Shown here: positions 46,353 through 55,199 of the stretch, piece by piece
Layout: every line of letters begins with the position of its first letter
Numbering within the stretch: the stretch's first letter is position 1
From: Streptomyces composti
GTDB lineage: Bacteria; Actinomycetota; Actinomycetes; Streptomycetales; Streptomycetaceae
Assembly (NCBI RefSeq): GCF_012034205.1
Contig: NZ_JAATEM010000020.1
Coordinates: 62,001-126,000 of the forward strand
Direction: 5' to 3'
DNA: 64,000 bases
Made by a program: the position numbers and the translations under genes
Notes under the pieces: generated by a model
Told to the model about the DNA's origin: nothing
The model's input: only the letters and a program-made list of their open reading frames with translations
Databases searched by the model: none

Positions 46353-46940
46353 TCAGGCGGCCGGGACCGTCCTCCGAGGCCGGCGGGCCGTGGCGGCGGC
46401 GCGCAGCCGGCGGCCGCGGCGGGTCGGGCCCCAGGGCTTCAGGACGGAGATCACCGTCATGAACACGTACGCCGACAGCGATACGGCAGGCCCGAACAGG
46501 ACGTCGCCGGCGTCCGGCAGCGGCTGCCCGGCGGCGACCGCCGCCACCGCGGAGTTCACCCCCGGCCGCAGTGCGAAGACCGTCGCGGTGGTGGTGCCCA
46601 GCGTCAGCCAGAACTTGGTGCAGACCCAGCGGTACCGGGCCAGGCCCCACGACGTGCCGAGTGCGAGCACCAGGCCGCTGGCCAGGGTCAGCAGGGCCAG
46701 CGGCAGCAGCAGCCAGTCGGCGAACAGCTTCATCGCCCGCAGCGCCGCCTCGGTCATGGCCGGACCGCGGGTGGTGGCCGCGGTGATGCCGAGGGCCAGC
46801 AGGCCGAGCGTGAGCCCGAGCCAGGCCGCCGCGGCCACGACGTGCACCACGAGGAAGGTGCGGCGCGCCCGGCGGCCGAGCCTCGGCCCGGCGGACGTCC
46901 GCGCCTGCGGAGACTGCTTCGGTTCGGTCAGTGGCTTCAT
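46353..46940 (-). CDS. Integral membrane protein, DUF2269-like
   Basis: A 195-aa protein with four predicted helices: TFLVVHVVAAAAWLGLTLGL, LPLALLTLASGLVLALGTSW, FWLTLGTTTATVFALRP and VSLSAYVFMTVISVLKPWG. The H-V-V-A-A-A-A-W-L-G pattern in helix 1 is that of DUF2269/CopD-like proteins, where His residues may bind copper or heme. The function is unknown. The ATG at 46940 gives a normal basic N-terminus; a GTG three codons upstream is possible. Confidence 0.8.
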   Translation of the reverse strand: MKPLTEPKQSPQARTSAGPRLGRRARRTFLVVHVVAAAAWLGLTLGLLALGITAATTRGPAMTEAALRAMKLFADWLLLPLALLTLASGLVLALGTSWGLARYRWVCTKFWLTLGTTTATVFALRPGVNSAVAAVAAGQPLPDAGDVLFGPAVSLSAYVFMTVISVLKPWGPTRRGRRLRAAATARRPRRTVPAA

Positions 46941-47045
46941 GTGCACCACCGTGCCGGGCGGGCGCGCCGCAGGCGTCCGGCGGCGGGAGTAACCCCGCGT
47001 ACCGGGCTGGGCGTACGCGCCGCCCGCCCGGCTGCTCCGCGGTGA

Positions 47046-48131
47046 TCAGCCCGTTCGCAGCCGGCCGGCCTGCTCCAGCGTCCGCCGGGCCAGGCGGGCG
47101 AGCCGGGGGTGGCTGCGCACCACGCGGCGGGCCGCCCGCGCCGGTTCCCTGCCCAGCCAGCAGACGGCGCCGGCCGGCCCCGGCCGGATCACCGCGCCCT
47201 CGTACACGCGCAGCTCACGGGTCTTGAGGGTGTCCTTGTAGCGGGCGGGACCGCTGCCCAGGTCGACCATCCGGACGCCGTCCGCGGCGGCCGCCCTGAG
47301 CAGGTGCAGCAGCAGGATCGAGCCGGGCGAGTGCCTGCCGTGGTCGCGGTCGTAGGCGGGGAACCACCAGGAGAGCACCGTCGGCGAGCGCAGTCCGAAG
47401 TGGGCGGCCACCGGCCGGTCCCCCGCGTACAGGACGGAGAGCAGCCCGCGGCAGTCGGGGGCGTCGCCGTGCGCCAGCAGGTCCACCAGCCCGTTGATCC
47501 ACGGCTGGGCGAACCGGTCCCGGCGGCCGGTGCGCCGGTACTGGGCGGACTTCCACCGTTTGAGCGCGCGCAGCGCGTCCGGGTCACGGCAGTCGTACTC
47601 GAACCGCACCTCGCCGGTCTGCCGGGCGAGCCGGCGTTCCTTGGCCCGGGTCTGGCGGAGGAAGCCGGAGGACGTGCGGCGCAGCCGGGCCGCGTACTGC
47701 TCGTAGCCCTCGTCGAGGTCGATCACCGGGTCGGCGAGCGCCTCGGCGGCGTGCGGGAGGAAGGGACGCTGCCCCGCCTCCAGGTTGTCGAACTCCCAGG
47801 ACGCCAGGCCGCAGGCGGCGAGCAGCCGGCGCGGGTCGAGACGGATGCCGGGGCGCAGTACGGCGCCCTGGCTGTCCGACACCCCAAGGCCGATGGCCCT
47901 GCCGTGGCCCAACGGGCCCTTCTCGTAGGGGAAGAAGCCCACCGGTGTGCCGTCCTGCTGCAGCACGGCCACGCGGGCCTGGGGCCGGACCCGGCCGACC
48001 GCGGTGGCGAACACCGGGTCGAGGAACGGGTTCTCGGGAGCGTCGCCCTCGGCCCGCAGAAGTCTCCACGTCTTGTGTTCGGCGGGGCCCAGTTCGTCGG
48101 GACGCACGATGACGACACCCTTGTCAGGCAT
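47046..48131 (-). CDS. GNAT-family acetyltransferase, CelD/BcsL-like
   Basis: A 361-aa cytosolic protein with tandem GNAT/FemABX-like folds. It shows AVLQQDGTPVGFFPYEKGPL, RRTSSGFLRQTRAKERRLAR, ALRALKRWKSAQYRRTGRRD and LLSVLYAGDRPVAAHFGLRS, typical of the Acetyltransf_6 (CelD) domain linked to exopolysaccharide or cellulose biosynthesis. PGSILLLHLLRAAAADGVRM with DLGSGPARYKDTL is the C-terminal core. AGGAG lies 6-10 nt upstream of the ATG. No polysaccharide genes are adjacent; the acceptor is unknown. Confidence 0.85.
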   Translation of the reverse strand: MPDKGVVIVRPDELGPAEHKTWRLLRAEGDAPENPFLDPVFATAVGRVRPQARVAVLQQDGTPVGFFPYEKGPLGHGRAIGLGVSDSQGAVLRPGIRLDPRRLLAACGLASWEFDNLEAGQRPFLPHAAEALADPVIDLDEGYEQYAARLRRTSSGFLRQTRAKERRLARQTGEVRFEYDCRDPDALRALKRWKSAQYRRTGRRDRFAQPWINGLVDLLAHGDAPDCRGLLSVLYAGDRPVAAHFGLRSPTVLSWWFPAYDRDHGRHSPGSILLLHLLRAAAADGVRMVDLGSGPARYKDTLKTRELRVYEGAVIRPGPAGAVCWLGREPARAARRVVRSHPRLARLARRTLEQAGRLRTG

Positions 48132-48209
48132 GCGGGTCTCCTGGGTGGTGTGGGAGGTGGCCGGGGTACGGAGGCAGGCGCCGGGGGCGCGCCGCCAGGA
48201 CCTGTCCGC

Positions 48210-48590
48210 TCAGCAGCGGAAGGTCTGCAGCACGACGGCGGCGCGGGCCGTCCCGCCCGGTGCGGGGCGTGGTGGGTCTCCGGCGGACGGTACGGCGGCG
48301 GACCGGCCGGCGGGAGTGCCGCCGGTGAAGTGGCGGGAGCCCTCGGCCGGGCGGGGGACCGCGGTGACGGCGGCGGTCCGCGCGGACCGGGCGACGGGGC
48401 GGTGAGCGGCGGCGTCCGGCTCGCCGGGGGCGGGCGTACCGGCGCCCTCGGGCAGCGCCTCCCGTGGAGCCGTCCGGGTCTGGGCGGCGGACGCGGGGCC
48501 GGCGTCGGCCGTGGCGGGCGCCGGGAGTCGGAGGAACAGGAGCACCACCGAGGCCAGCAGCACCACCGCCGCTGCCCGTCGTCGCCGCAC
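48210..48590 (-). CDS. Hypothetical secreted or membrane-anchored protein
   Basis: A 126-aa protein, GTG at 48590 with GGAGG 5 nt upstream. A basic start (RRRRAAAVV) is followed by one hydrophobic segment (AVVLLASVVLLFLRLPA), then an Ala/Pro/Thr-rich low-complexity region. No family was recognised. The high-GC composition means it could be spurious, but codon position bias and the RBS favour a gene. Confidence 0.5.
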   Translation of the reverse strand: MRRRRAAAVVLLASVVLLFLRLPAPATADAGPASAAQTRTAPREALPEGAGTPAPGEPDAAAHRPVARSARTAAVTAVPRPAEGSRHFTGGTPAGRSAAVPSAGDPPRPAPGGTARAAVVLQTFRC

Positions 48591-48852
48591 GGTCACCTCC
48601 AGAGGGGGGTGACGAGGCCGTCCTCGCGCCGGGCGAGCCCCCCGACGAACCCGGCGCGCCTTCCAGTACCGCCGAGCGTGTCCCGCCCCGTCAAGGCCCG
48701 GACCCCGCAACGCGGCCCACTCCCCCCGCCCTGGGCTCGATGGTCCTCCGGGACCTCATGTCTCACACCGGATCCCCTGCTTCCGCACGGCACGTCCGGG
48801 TGCCGCGAGGATTCCCGTCGCACCCTCGCGTGCCGGCGGCGGGCCAGGGCAC

Positions 48853-50172
48853 ATGGGAACCGTGACCATGCCTGACTTTCTCTTCGCCCTGATCGGTCTC
48901 GGTGCCCTCGCGGCGGCCGTGGTGCCCCGGCTGGTGGCGGGACGCCCGCTGTCCCTGCCCCTGGTGTTCCTGCTCTGCGGTGTCGGCATCCAGCTGCTGC
49001 CGGGGGTGCCCCTGCCGGAGATCGACCCGGTGGCCGACCGGGTGTGGGTGGAGCACCTCACCGAGGTGTGCGTGATCGTGTCGCTGATGGGTGCCGGACT
49101 CGCCCTGAACCGGCCCTTCGGCCGGCTGCGCTGGCGGGCCACCTGGCGGCAGCTGGGGATCACCATGCCGCTGACGGTCGCGGCCGTGGCCGCGCTCGCC
49201 CGGGGACTGCTGGACTGGCCGGTGGCCGCAGCGCTGCTGCTGGCCGCGGTGCTCGCGCCCACGGACCCGGTCCTCGCCTCCGAGGTGCGTGTGGGCGCCC
49301 CGACCGACTCCGAGCACGACGAGGACGAGGTGCGCTTCGCGCTGACCAGCGAGGCGGGGCTGAACGACGGGCTCGCCTTCCCCTTCGTGCTCGGCGCCGC
49401 CGCGCTGGCCGCAGCGGGCGGCACCGTGACCGGGGGCGAGCTCACCCACTGGGTCCTGACGGACGTGCTCTACAAGACCGCGGCCGGCATCGCCGCGGGT
49501 CTCGCCCTGGGCGCTCTGCTCGGCTGGCTGTTCTTCCGGGCCGGCAAGCAGGCTCTGCGGCTGTCCGAGCACAGCGAGGGCTTCGTCGCGGTGGGCGCGA
49601 CCTTCCTGGCCTACGGGGTCACCGAACTGGTGCACGGCTACGGCTTCCTGGCCGTCTTCGTCACCGCCTACCGCATCCGCGCGGCCGAGCACGCCCACGG
49701 CTACCACATGGTGCTCCACGACTTCGTGGAGCAGGTGGAACGGCTGCTGACGGCCGGGCTGCTGTTCCTGCTGGGGGTGTTCGTCGCACAGGGCGGTCTG
49801 ATGCCGCTGACCTGGCAGGGTGCGGCCGTCGGAGTGCTGCTGCTGTGCGTGGTACGGCCCCTGGCGGGCTGGTGCGCCCAGTGGGGCACGGCGGCCGGTT
49901 TCCGCGAGCGGGCGGTCATCGCCCTCTTCGGCATCCGGGGCATCGGCTCGCTGTTCTACCTCGCCCACGCCCTCGGCACCCATGGCTTCGGGGTGGCGGC
50001 CGAGGAGCTGTGGGCCGTGGTGGCCTTCGTGGTGCTGACCTCCGTGGCCCTGCACGGTGTCTCCGCCTCCCCCGTCATCGCCCGCCTCGACCGGCTGCGC
50101 CTCCACCGCGCCCGGGCGGGCCGGGAGGGAACGGAGCCGGACGAGGACGAGGTGGCGGGAGAGCGGCTGTAG
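48853..50172 (+). CDS. Cation:proton antiporter (NhaP/CPA1-type)
   Basis: A 439-aa polytopic antiporter with about 12 helices: FLFALIGLGALAAAVVPRLV, SLPLVFLLCGVGIQLLPGVP, VCVIVSLMGAGLALNRP, then the transport core LLAAVLAPTDPVLASEVRVG (TDP motif) and FALTSEAGLNDGLAFPFVLG (two adjacent acidic residues in EAGLNDG). These are the CPA1 sodium-proton antiporter hallmarks. The C-terminus is a short charged tail. The exact start is uncertain between 48853 and an in-frame ATG at 48868. Confidence 0.92.
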   Translation: MGTVTMPDFLFALIGLGALAAAVVPRLVAGRPLSLPLVFLLCGVGIQLLPGVPLPEIDPVADRVWVEHLTEVCVIVSLMGAGLALNRPFGRLRWRATWRQLGITMPLTVAAVAALARGLLDWPVAAALLLAAVLAPTDPVLASEVRVGAPTDSEHDEDEVRFALTSEAGLNDGLAFPFVLGAAALAAAGGTVTGGELTHWVLTDVLYKTAAGIAAGLALGALLGWLFFRAGKQALRLSEHSEGFVAVGATFLAYGVTELVHGYGFLAVFVTAYRIRAAEHAHGYHMVLHDFVEQVERLLTAGLLFLLGVFVAQGGLMPLTWQGAAVGVLLLCVVRPLAGWCAQWGTAAGFRERAVIALFGIRGIGSLFYLAHALGTHGFGVAAEELWAVVAFVVLTSVALHGVSASPVIARLDRLRLHRARAGREGTEPDEDEVAGERL

Positions 50173-50404
50173 GGCCGGCGCCGGAGCTGTCCTTCGCGGG
50201 CGTCCGCATCTCACGGTCCTGACCCCTCTTTCCGGATCTCGTGGCTTCCGGCGGCGCCCGTTCAGCGGGCCCGGCGGAGTCCGGCGCGCGGGCATCTGCC
50301 AGACGGAAGGGGCCGGCCACGACGGGAGTACCACCGGCACGAGCGCAGCCCGGCGTGGGCTGCCCGGCGTGCGGCGGGGCCCCGCTCGGTGGAGTCTGGG
50401 GATC

Positions 50405-51373
50405 ATGGGGCGCAGAGGCGGTCGGCAGGGCGCGAAGGGCGCGGCGGAGGACGACGTCGAGGCAGTGCTCGACGAGCTGTACGCGCTGCCGCCGTCCGGC
50501 TTCGTGCCCCGGCGGGAGCAGCGGGCCGCCGAGGCCCGGTCGGCCGGGCGGGCCGACGACGCCCGGCGCATCCGGGCGGCCCGCCGGCCCACCCTCGCCG
50601 CCTGGGCGGCGAACCTGCTGCGCCGCTCGCGGCCCGAGGAGGCGGAGCAGTTCCTGGAGCTGGGGCGGGCCCTGCGCGAGGCCTTCAGCACCCTGGATCC
50701 GGCCGGGCTGAGGGAGCTGTCGGCGCAGCGGCGGCGTATCGTCGCCGAGCTGTCCCGGCAGGCGGCGGGGCTGGCCAGGGACGCGGGGCACCCGCTGTCG
50801 GACTCGGTGCAGCGGGACCTGGAGGAGACGCTGCGGGCCGTGCTGGCCGATCCGCAGGCCGCCGACCGCTGGGCGCAGGGCCGTCTGGAGACCGCGCTCA
50901 CCCCGCCCGCGGAGTTCGCCGTCACCGGGGGCGGCACGGGCAGGGCCGCCACCTCGAAGCGCTCGGAACGGCGCCCGTCCGGGCCGTCCCAGTCCCCGTC
51001 GGAGAGCACCGCTTCCCCGGCAGCGAAGCGGGACGAGCTGGCCGAGCGGCGCAGACGGCGCCAGGAGCAGGCCCGCGCGGCGGCCGAGACGGCCGAGGCC
51101 GCCGAGGAGCGCGCGCGGGAACGGCGCGACGAGCATGCGGCGGCCGAGACGGCCGCGGAGCAGGCGCGGGAGCGGTGCGGTGAGGCAGAGCGGCGCGTGG
51201 CCGACCTGGAGGAGCACCTCGGTGCGGCGCGTGCGGAGCTGGAGCGGGCCGAGCACGAGCGGCGTGAGGCGGAGCGGCAGGCGCGTGCGGCCGCAGACGC
51301 CCTGGACCGCGCCGTGCGGGAGGCGAAGGAGGCCGCCCGGGAGGCGAAACGGCTCGCCGCGCGGGCGAGATGA
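50405..51373 (+). CDS. Coiled-coil hypothetical protein
   Basis: A 322-aa soluble protein. Residues 1-180 are helical (DDVEAVLDELYALPPSGFVP, RRPTLAAWAANLLRRSRPEE, LGRALREAFSTLDPAGLREL). After a Ser/Pro linker the last 120 residues are a long charged coiled coil (ERRRRRQEQARAAAETAEAA and onward) rich in Arg, Glu and Ala. No enzymatic motif is seen. It resembles streptomycete proteins annotated only as hypothetical. The ATG at 50405 follows CTGGGG. Confidence 0.75.
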   Translation: MGRRGGRQGAKGAAEDDVEAVLDELYALPPSGFVPRREQRAAEARSAGRADDARRIRAARRPTLAAWAANLLRRSRPEEAEQFLELGRALREAFSTLDPAGLRELSAQRRRIVAELSRQAAGLARDAGHPLSDSVQRDLEETLRAVLADPQAADRWAQGRLETALTPPAEFAVTGGGTGRAATSKRSERRPSGPSQSPSESTASPAAKRDELAERRRRRQEQARAAAETAEAAEERARERRDEHAAAETAAEQARERCGEAERRVADLEEHLGAARAELERAEHERREAERQARAAADALDRAVREAKEAAREAKRLAARAR

Positions 51374-51462
51374 GCGGGCAGCGGACGTGAGCGGACACAA
51401 CCGCCCCGTCCCTCCGGAACATTCAGCCCTTCATTGGCATGGACCTGACGACGCAGAGCCGC

Positions 51463-51496
51463 TACGCTCTGCCCCACTCGAGTGAGAGCGCTCTCA
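51463..51496 (+). promoter_or_regulatory. Promoter -10 and LacI-type operator upstream of the streptogrisin gene
   Basis: TACGCT (51463-51468) is a candidate -10. Fourteen bases further is TGAGAGCGCTCTCA (51483-51496), a perfect 14-bp palindrome with the central GAGCGCTC of CebR/BglR-type LacI operators. It lies where the transcript would start, so repressor binding would block it. Confidence 0.6.
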
Positions 51497-51546
51497 GACC
51501 TCGGTTGTTCCACCCCACCTCGCTGGAACGACGAAGGGCTTCTTCC

Positions 51547-52710
51547 ATGAGACGCACCAGACTCACGCATGCCTGCGTGGCGGCCCTCCTGCTGCTCGGC
51601 AGCTGGACCGCGGCGGGCACCCTGCCCGCCTCCGCGCAGGACGCGGCCGACTCCCCCACCTCCTCCCCCGTCGCCTCCGCCGGCCTCGTCGAGGCGATGC
51701 AGCGCGACCTCGGCCTGACCCGCACCGAGGCCGAGGAGCGCCTGGCCGACGAGCGCCGCGCCACCGAACTCGCCCCGAAGGCCCGCAGGACCGCCGGTTC
51801 CGCCTACGGCGGCGACTGGTTCGACGCCCGGACCGGGAGACTGACCGTCGCCGTCACCGAGGACGCCGGCGAGGCGACGGTACGCAGACTCCGCTCCTCC
51901 GGCGTCACCGTGCGCACCGTGGAGCACAGCGCGCGCACCCTGGACGCCACTCGCGCTCGCATCGACCGCCTCGACGCCCCCGCGGGCGTGAGCAGCTGGT
52001 CCGTCGACCCGGCCGCCAACGCGGTGGTCGTCAACGTCGTGAAGAACAAGCGCTCCGACAACGATGTCCGCAGATTCCTCGCCGCGGCGCGCGAGGCCGG
52101 ACCGGTCACCGTGCGCACCGTGCCGGCCGCCGCCCGCACCCTCGCGGCGGGCACCGTGGGCGGCGACCCGTACTACACCGGCAACGTCCGCTGCTCCATC
52201 GGCTTCTCGGTGCACGGCGGCTTCGTGACCGCAGGGCACTGCGGAGGCGCGGGCGCCGCCGTGCGCGGCTGGGACGGCTCGTACATCGGCGACTTCCAGG
52301 GCTCGTCCTTCCCGGACAACGACTACGCCTGGGTCAACGTGGGCAGCGGCTGGTGGACGGTCCCGGTGGTGCTCGGCTGGGGCACCGTCCCGGACCAGCT
52401 GGTGCGCGGCTCGGCCGAGGCACCGGTCGGCGCCTCGATCTGCCGCTCGGGTTCGACCACCCACTGGCACTGCGGCACCGTGCTGGCCAAGAACGAGACG
52501 GTGAACTACGCCCAGGGGGCGGTGCACCAGATGACCAAGACGAGCGTGTGCGCCGAACCGGGCGACTCGGGCGGCTCGTTCATCAGTGGTGACCAGGCCC
52601 AGGGCGTCACCTCGGGCGGCTGGGGCAACTGCTCCGGCGGCGGCGAGACCTGGTTCCAGCCGGTCAACGAGATCCTCGGACGCTACGGGCTGACCCTGCA
52701 CACCGCCTGA
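51547..52710 (+). CDS. Streptogrisin-like secreted serine protease (S1/S2A, chymotrypsin-like)
   Basis: A 387-aa prepro-protease. Signal peptide about residues 1-30 (LTHACVAALLLLGSW ... ASAQ). Residues about 40-200 are the alpha-lytic-protease-type foldase propeptide (ASAGLVEAMQRDLGLTRTEA; RIDRLDAPAGVSSWSVDPAA). The mature domain starts near residue 201-205. The triad is His231 (VTAGHC), Asp259 (PDNDYAWV) and Ser341 (GDSGGS), with disulfides suggested by paired Cys. The length and propeptide fit SGPD/E-type enzymes. It has its own promoter with a LacI-type operator and a strong terminator. Confidence 0.95.
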   Translation: MRRTRLTHACVAALLLLGSWTAAGTLPASAQDAADSPTSSPVASAGLVEAMQRDLGLTRTEAEERLADERRATELAPKARRTAGSAYGGDWFDARTGRLTVAVTEDAGEATVRRLRSSGVTVRTVEHSARTLDATRARIDRLDAPAGVSSWSVDPAANAVVVNVVKNKRSDNDVRRFLAAAREAGPVTVRTVPAAARTLAAGTVGGDPYYTGNVRCSIGFSVHGGFVTAGHCGGAGAAVRGWDGSYIGDFQGSSFPDNDYAWVNVGSGWWTVPVVLGWGTVPDQLVRGSAEAPVGASICRSGSTTHWHCGTVLAKNETVNYAQGAVHQMTKTSVCAEPGDSGGSFISGDQAQGVTSGGWGNCSGGGETWFQPVNEILGRYGLTLHTA

Positions 52711-52740
52711 TCGCACCGCACCGGACACCTCCGGCCCTCG

Positions 52741-52774
52741 AGCGGGCCCCGCCGACGCGACGGCGGGGCCCGCT
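52741..52774 (+). terminator. Terminator after the streptogrisin gene
   Basis: Perfect 14-bp arms (AGCGGGCCCCGCCG) and a 6-nt loop, 30 nt past the stop codon. Confidence 0.85.
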
Positions 52775-52820
52775 TCCGCCTCCGTGTGCGCGGGACGCCG
52801 GGGACCGTTCACCCCGCAAA

Positions 52821-52879
52821 GAGTTACCGCGCCGTAACTCACACGGGTGTTACCGGCGGTAAGTGAGCAGTGCTAGTTT
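52821..52879 (+). promoter_or_regulatory. Lipase promoter with two related palindromes
   Basis: First palindrome: GAGTTAC arms with a 6-nt spacer (52821-52840). Second: TTACCG-G-CGGTAA (52850-52862). Both share GTTACCG. The -10 candidate TAGTTT lies at 52874-52879. Two half-site-related dyads close to the -35 region suggest cooperative repressor binding, TetR-like in size. Confidence 0.6.
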
Positions 52880-52915
52880 CCGGTTCACCTTCCTGAGCAG
52901 AGCGAGGAGTGAGCC

Positions 52916-54238
52916 GTGAGCCGCATCAGCACCGTGCTGACCACCGTCGTCGCCACGACCGCCTGTGTCTGCGCCACCGCCCCGGCCGCCGCCGCGAGCG
53001 ATCCGGTGGTCTCCCGGGGCGTGACCATCCCCGCCTTCTACACCCCGCCCGCCGGCCTCCCCTCCGGCAACGGCGTCCTGGTCCGGCACGAGCCGCTGCC
53101 GCTGGGCCTGAGCCTGCCGGGCCTCGACGGCCGCCCGCTGCCGGGGACGGCGACCCGCCTGATGTACACCTCCACCGCCTCGACCGGTGAACGGGTCGCG
53201 GTGACCGGCGCCTACATCGAGCCGACGGCGCGCTGGAAGGGCGGCGGCCCCCGCCCGCTGGTGGTGGTCGGCTCGGGCACCATGGGCCAGGGTGACCAGT
53301 GCGCACCCTCGCTCGCGCTGCAGCACCCGCTCACGCTCAACGGGCAGACCGTGTCCGTCGCCTACGAGAACCTGGCGATCTACCGCATCCTGGCCACCGG
53401 GGCGGCCGTCGTCGTCACGGACTACGTGGGCCTCGGCGCCACCGACCGGGTGCACACCTACGTCAACCGCGTCGACCAGGGCCGCGCCATGCTCGACGCC
53501 GCCCGGGCCGCACGCTCGGTGCCCGGCGCCTCCGTTACGGCCGCCTCGCGGGTGGGCCTGTACGGCTACAGCCAGGGCGGCGGCGCCAGCGCCTCCGCCG
53601 CCGAGCTGCACCGCACCTACGCCCCCGAGATCGAGCTGGCCGGCACCTACAGCGGTGCGCCGCCCGCCGATCTGACCGAGGTGATGAAGGGCATCGACGG
53701 CAGCGCGCTGGCGGCCGCGCTCGGCTGGTCGATCAACGGCTTCGTGCAGGCCTATCCCGACATGCGCGAGGTCGCCGAACGGCATGTCAACGCCACCGGC
53801 CGGGCCGCGCTGAAGGACATCGCCACCACCTGCGTCGGGGACGCCGTTTTCGGCTACGGCTTCACCAAGAGCACCAAGTGGACCACGAGCGGCAAGTCGG
53901 TCGCCGAAGTCATCGCCGGCGAGCCGCGCGCCCAGGCGGTCCTCGATGAGCAGCGCCTCGGCACCCTGCGGCCCACGGGCCCCGTCCGGCTGGTCACGGG
54001 CGTCCAGGACGACATCGTTCCGCACGCCCAGGCGCGCCGGCTCGCGGTGGACTGGTGCAAGCGGGGCGCGGACGTCACCTACAAGGCGGTCCGGCTGCCG
54101 AACCTCGGCGACAAGATCCTCACCAATCACCTGGCCCCGCTGCTCACCGACCAGGGCGACGCCATCTCGTGGCTCACGGCCCGGCTCAGGGGCGAACCGG
54201 CCACCTCCAACTGCCGCACGATGCCGTATCAGCCCTGA
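52916..54238 (+). CDS. Secreted lipase/alpha-beta hydrolase (secretory lipase family)
   Basis: A 440-aa secreted esterase-lipase. The signal peptide is about residues 1-27 (TTVVATTACVCATAPAAAA). The hydrolase fold has the nucleophile elbow GLYGYSQGGGASA (G-Y-S-Q-G), an upstream VVTDYVGLG and LVVVGSGTMGQGDQC (oxyanion side), and a C-terminal VTGVQDDIVPHAQARRLAVD (acid). It resembles the PF03583 secretory lipases of actinomycetes. The start GTG at 52916 has GAGGAG 7 nt upstream. Two palindromes lie upstream. Confidence 0.88.
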   Translation: MSRISTVLTTVVATTACVCATAPAAAASDPVVSRGVTIPAFYTPPAGLPSGNGVLVRHEPLPLGLSLPGLDGRPLPGTATRLMYTSTASTGERVAVTGAYIEPTARWKGGGPRPLVVVGSGTMGQGDQCAPSLALQHPLTLNGQTVSVAYENLAIYRILATGAAVVVTDYVGLGATDRVHTYVNRVDQGRAMLDAARAARSVPGASVTAASRVGLYGYSQGGGASASAAELHRTYAPEIELAGTYSGAPPADLTEVMKGIDGSALAAALGWSINGFVQAYPDMREVAERHVNATGRAALKDIATTCVGDAVFGYGFTKSTKWTTSGKSVAEVIAGEPRAQAVLDEQRLGTLRPTGPVRLVTGVQDDIVPHAQARRLAVDWCKRGADVTYKAVRLPNLGDKILTNHLAPLLTDQGDAISWLTARLRGEPATSNCRTMPYQP

Positions 54239-54280
54239 CCCCGCACGGCCCCTGCCCTCACCGGGCCGCCGGCAGGCGCG

Positions 54281-54317
54281 GGAGGCGCGCCCCACGCGAC
54301 ACGCGGGGCGGGCCTCC
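54281..54317. terminator. Probable bidirectional terminator between lipase and snapalysin genes
   Basis: Arms GGAGGCGCGCCCC and GGGGCGGGCCTCC pair with one mismatch around an 11-nt loop. It lies 42 nt past the lipase stop, in the 145-nt gap between two convergent genes. Confidence 0.5.
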
Positions 54318-54383
54318 TCGTCCGGCCGGGCGGCCTCCCGTGCGCGGGCGGCCCGGCCGGTCCGGGCCGCGGTGGGGCGGCCG

Positions 54384-54953
54384 TCAGTCCAGGGCCGCGC
54401 CGGCGAGCGCGCCGGCCGCCGGGGCGGTGCGGGCGGCACCGCTGAAGTTGTCCTCGACCTCGGCACGCTCCGAGGCGTCCGGATGCACGTTGGTGCAGCC
54501 GGGGCCCGGGCTGGCACCGGACATCAGGCTGGAGCAGGGGCCGGGCTTGCGGTCGGGCAGGCCCAGGATGTGACCCAGCTCGTGGGCCGAGATGCGGACC
54601 GTGTGGTAGCCCTGCTCCACGGCCTGGCGGCCGATGTAGACGGTGCCGGTGCCCAGGGAGCCGGGGACGGCGCGCGGCCAGCCGTTGTCGGCGAGGACGC
54701 GTATGTCCGCGCGCTGCCCGGAGGCAGCCGGGCGCAGTTCGACCGAGTCGACGCTCTCGTTCCAGGCGGCGGCGCCCCGGTCCACCGCGGAGCGGAACTC
54801 CGCGGCACCGCTCGCGTCGTAGGTGAGCACCCGGGCGGCGGGGGCGGCCTGGGGCGCCGCGCCGGGTCCAACGGCCACGGCGGGGCCGCCCGCCAGTGGC
54901 AGCGACACCATCGCCGCCGCGGCAAGACCGCAGGTCAGGGAACGGATCCGCAT
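54384..54953 (-). CDS. snpA: Snapalysin-type small neutral metalloprotease (M7)
   Basis: A 189-aa secreted zinc endopeptidase. Signal about residues 1-28 (LTCGLAAAAMVSLPLAG). A very short propeptide follows. The mature domain begins near RVLTYDASGAAEFRSAVDRG and contains the zinc motif SAHELGHILGLPD (H-E-x-x-H-x-x-G-x-x-D, the third ligand being Asp, diagnostic of snapalysin), then GPCSSLMSGASPGPGC. The ATG at 54953 has AGGAGG. In other streptomycetes a divergent LysR gene (snpR) activates it. Here no such gene is adjacent, although a LysR-like dyad remains. Confidence 0.92.
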   Translation of the reverse strand: MRIRSLTCGLAAAAMVSLPLAGGPAVAVGPGAAPQAAPAARVLTYDASGAAEFRSAVDRGAAAWNESVDSVELRPAASGQRADIRVLADNGWPRAVPGSLGTGTVYIGRQAVEQGYHTVRISAHELGHILGLPDRKPGPCSSLMSGASPGPGCTNVHPDASERAEVEDNFSGAARTAPAAGALAGAALD

Positions 54954-55066
54954 GATCGACCTCCTGTGGGGAAGGGCAGTCGTGCTCATGCCACTCGCTG
55001 CGTCCGTGCCCGTGCGGAGGGACCGGCAATCCGTCATTCCGGTCCGCAGCGATGGGAGGCGGCACT

Positions 55067-55091
55067 GATTCAGAAGCGGCGCTGCTGAATC
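55067..55091. promoter_or_regulatory. LysR-type dyad (T-N11-A like) upstream of the snapalysin gene
   Basis: GATTCAG and CTGAATC, 7-bp arms separated by exactly 11 nt, 114 nt upstream of the snapalysin start. The geometry is that of LysR-family operators, yet no LysR gene is adjacent. Confidence 0.6.
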
Positions 55092-55199
55092 TCATGGGAA
55101 GGATCGGTTGGACTTCCTGATCATGTGGGGGCACTGTGGGGCCAGGGTCACACACGATCCCACGGGACACCCCGAACCGCACCACGGAGACCGAACACG

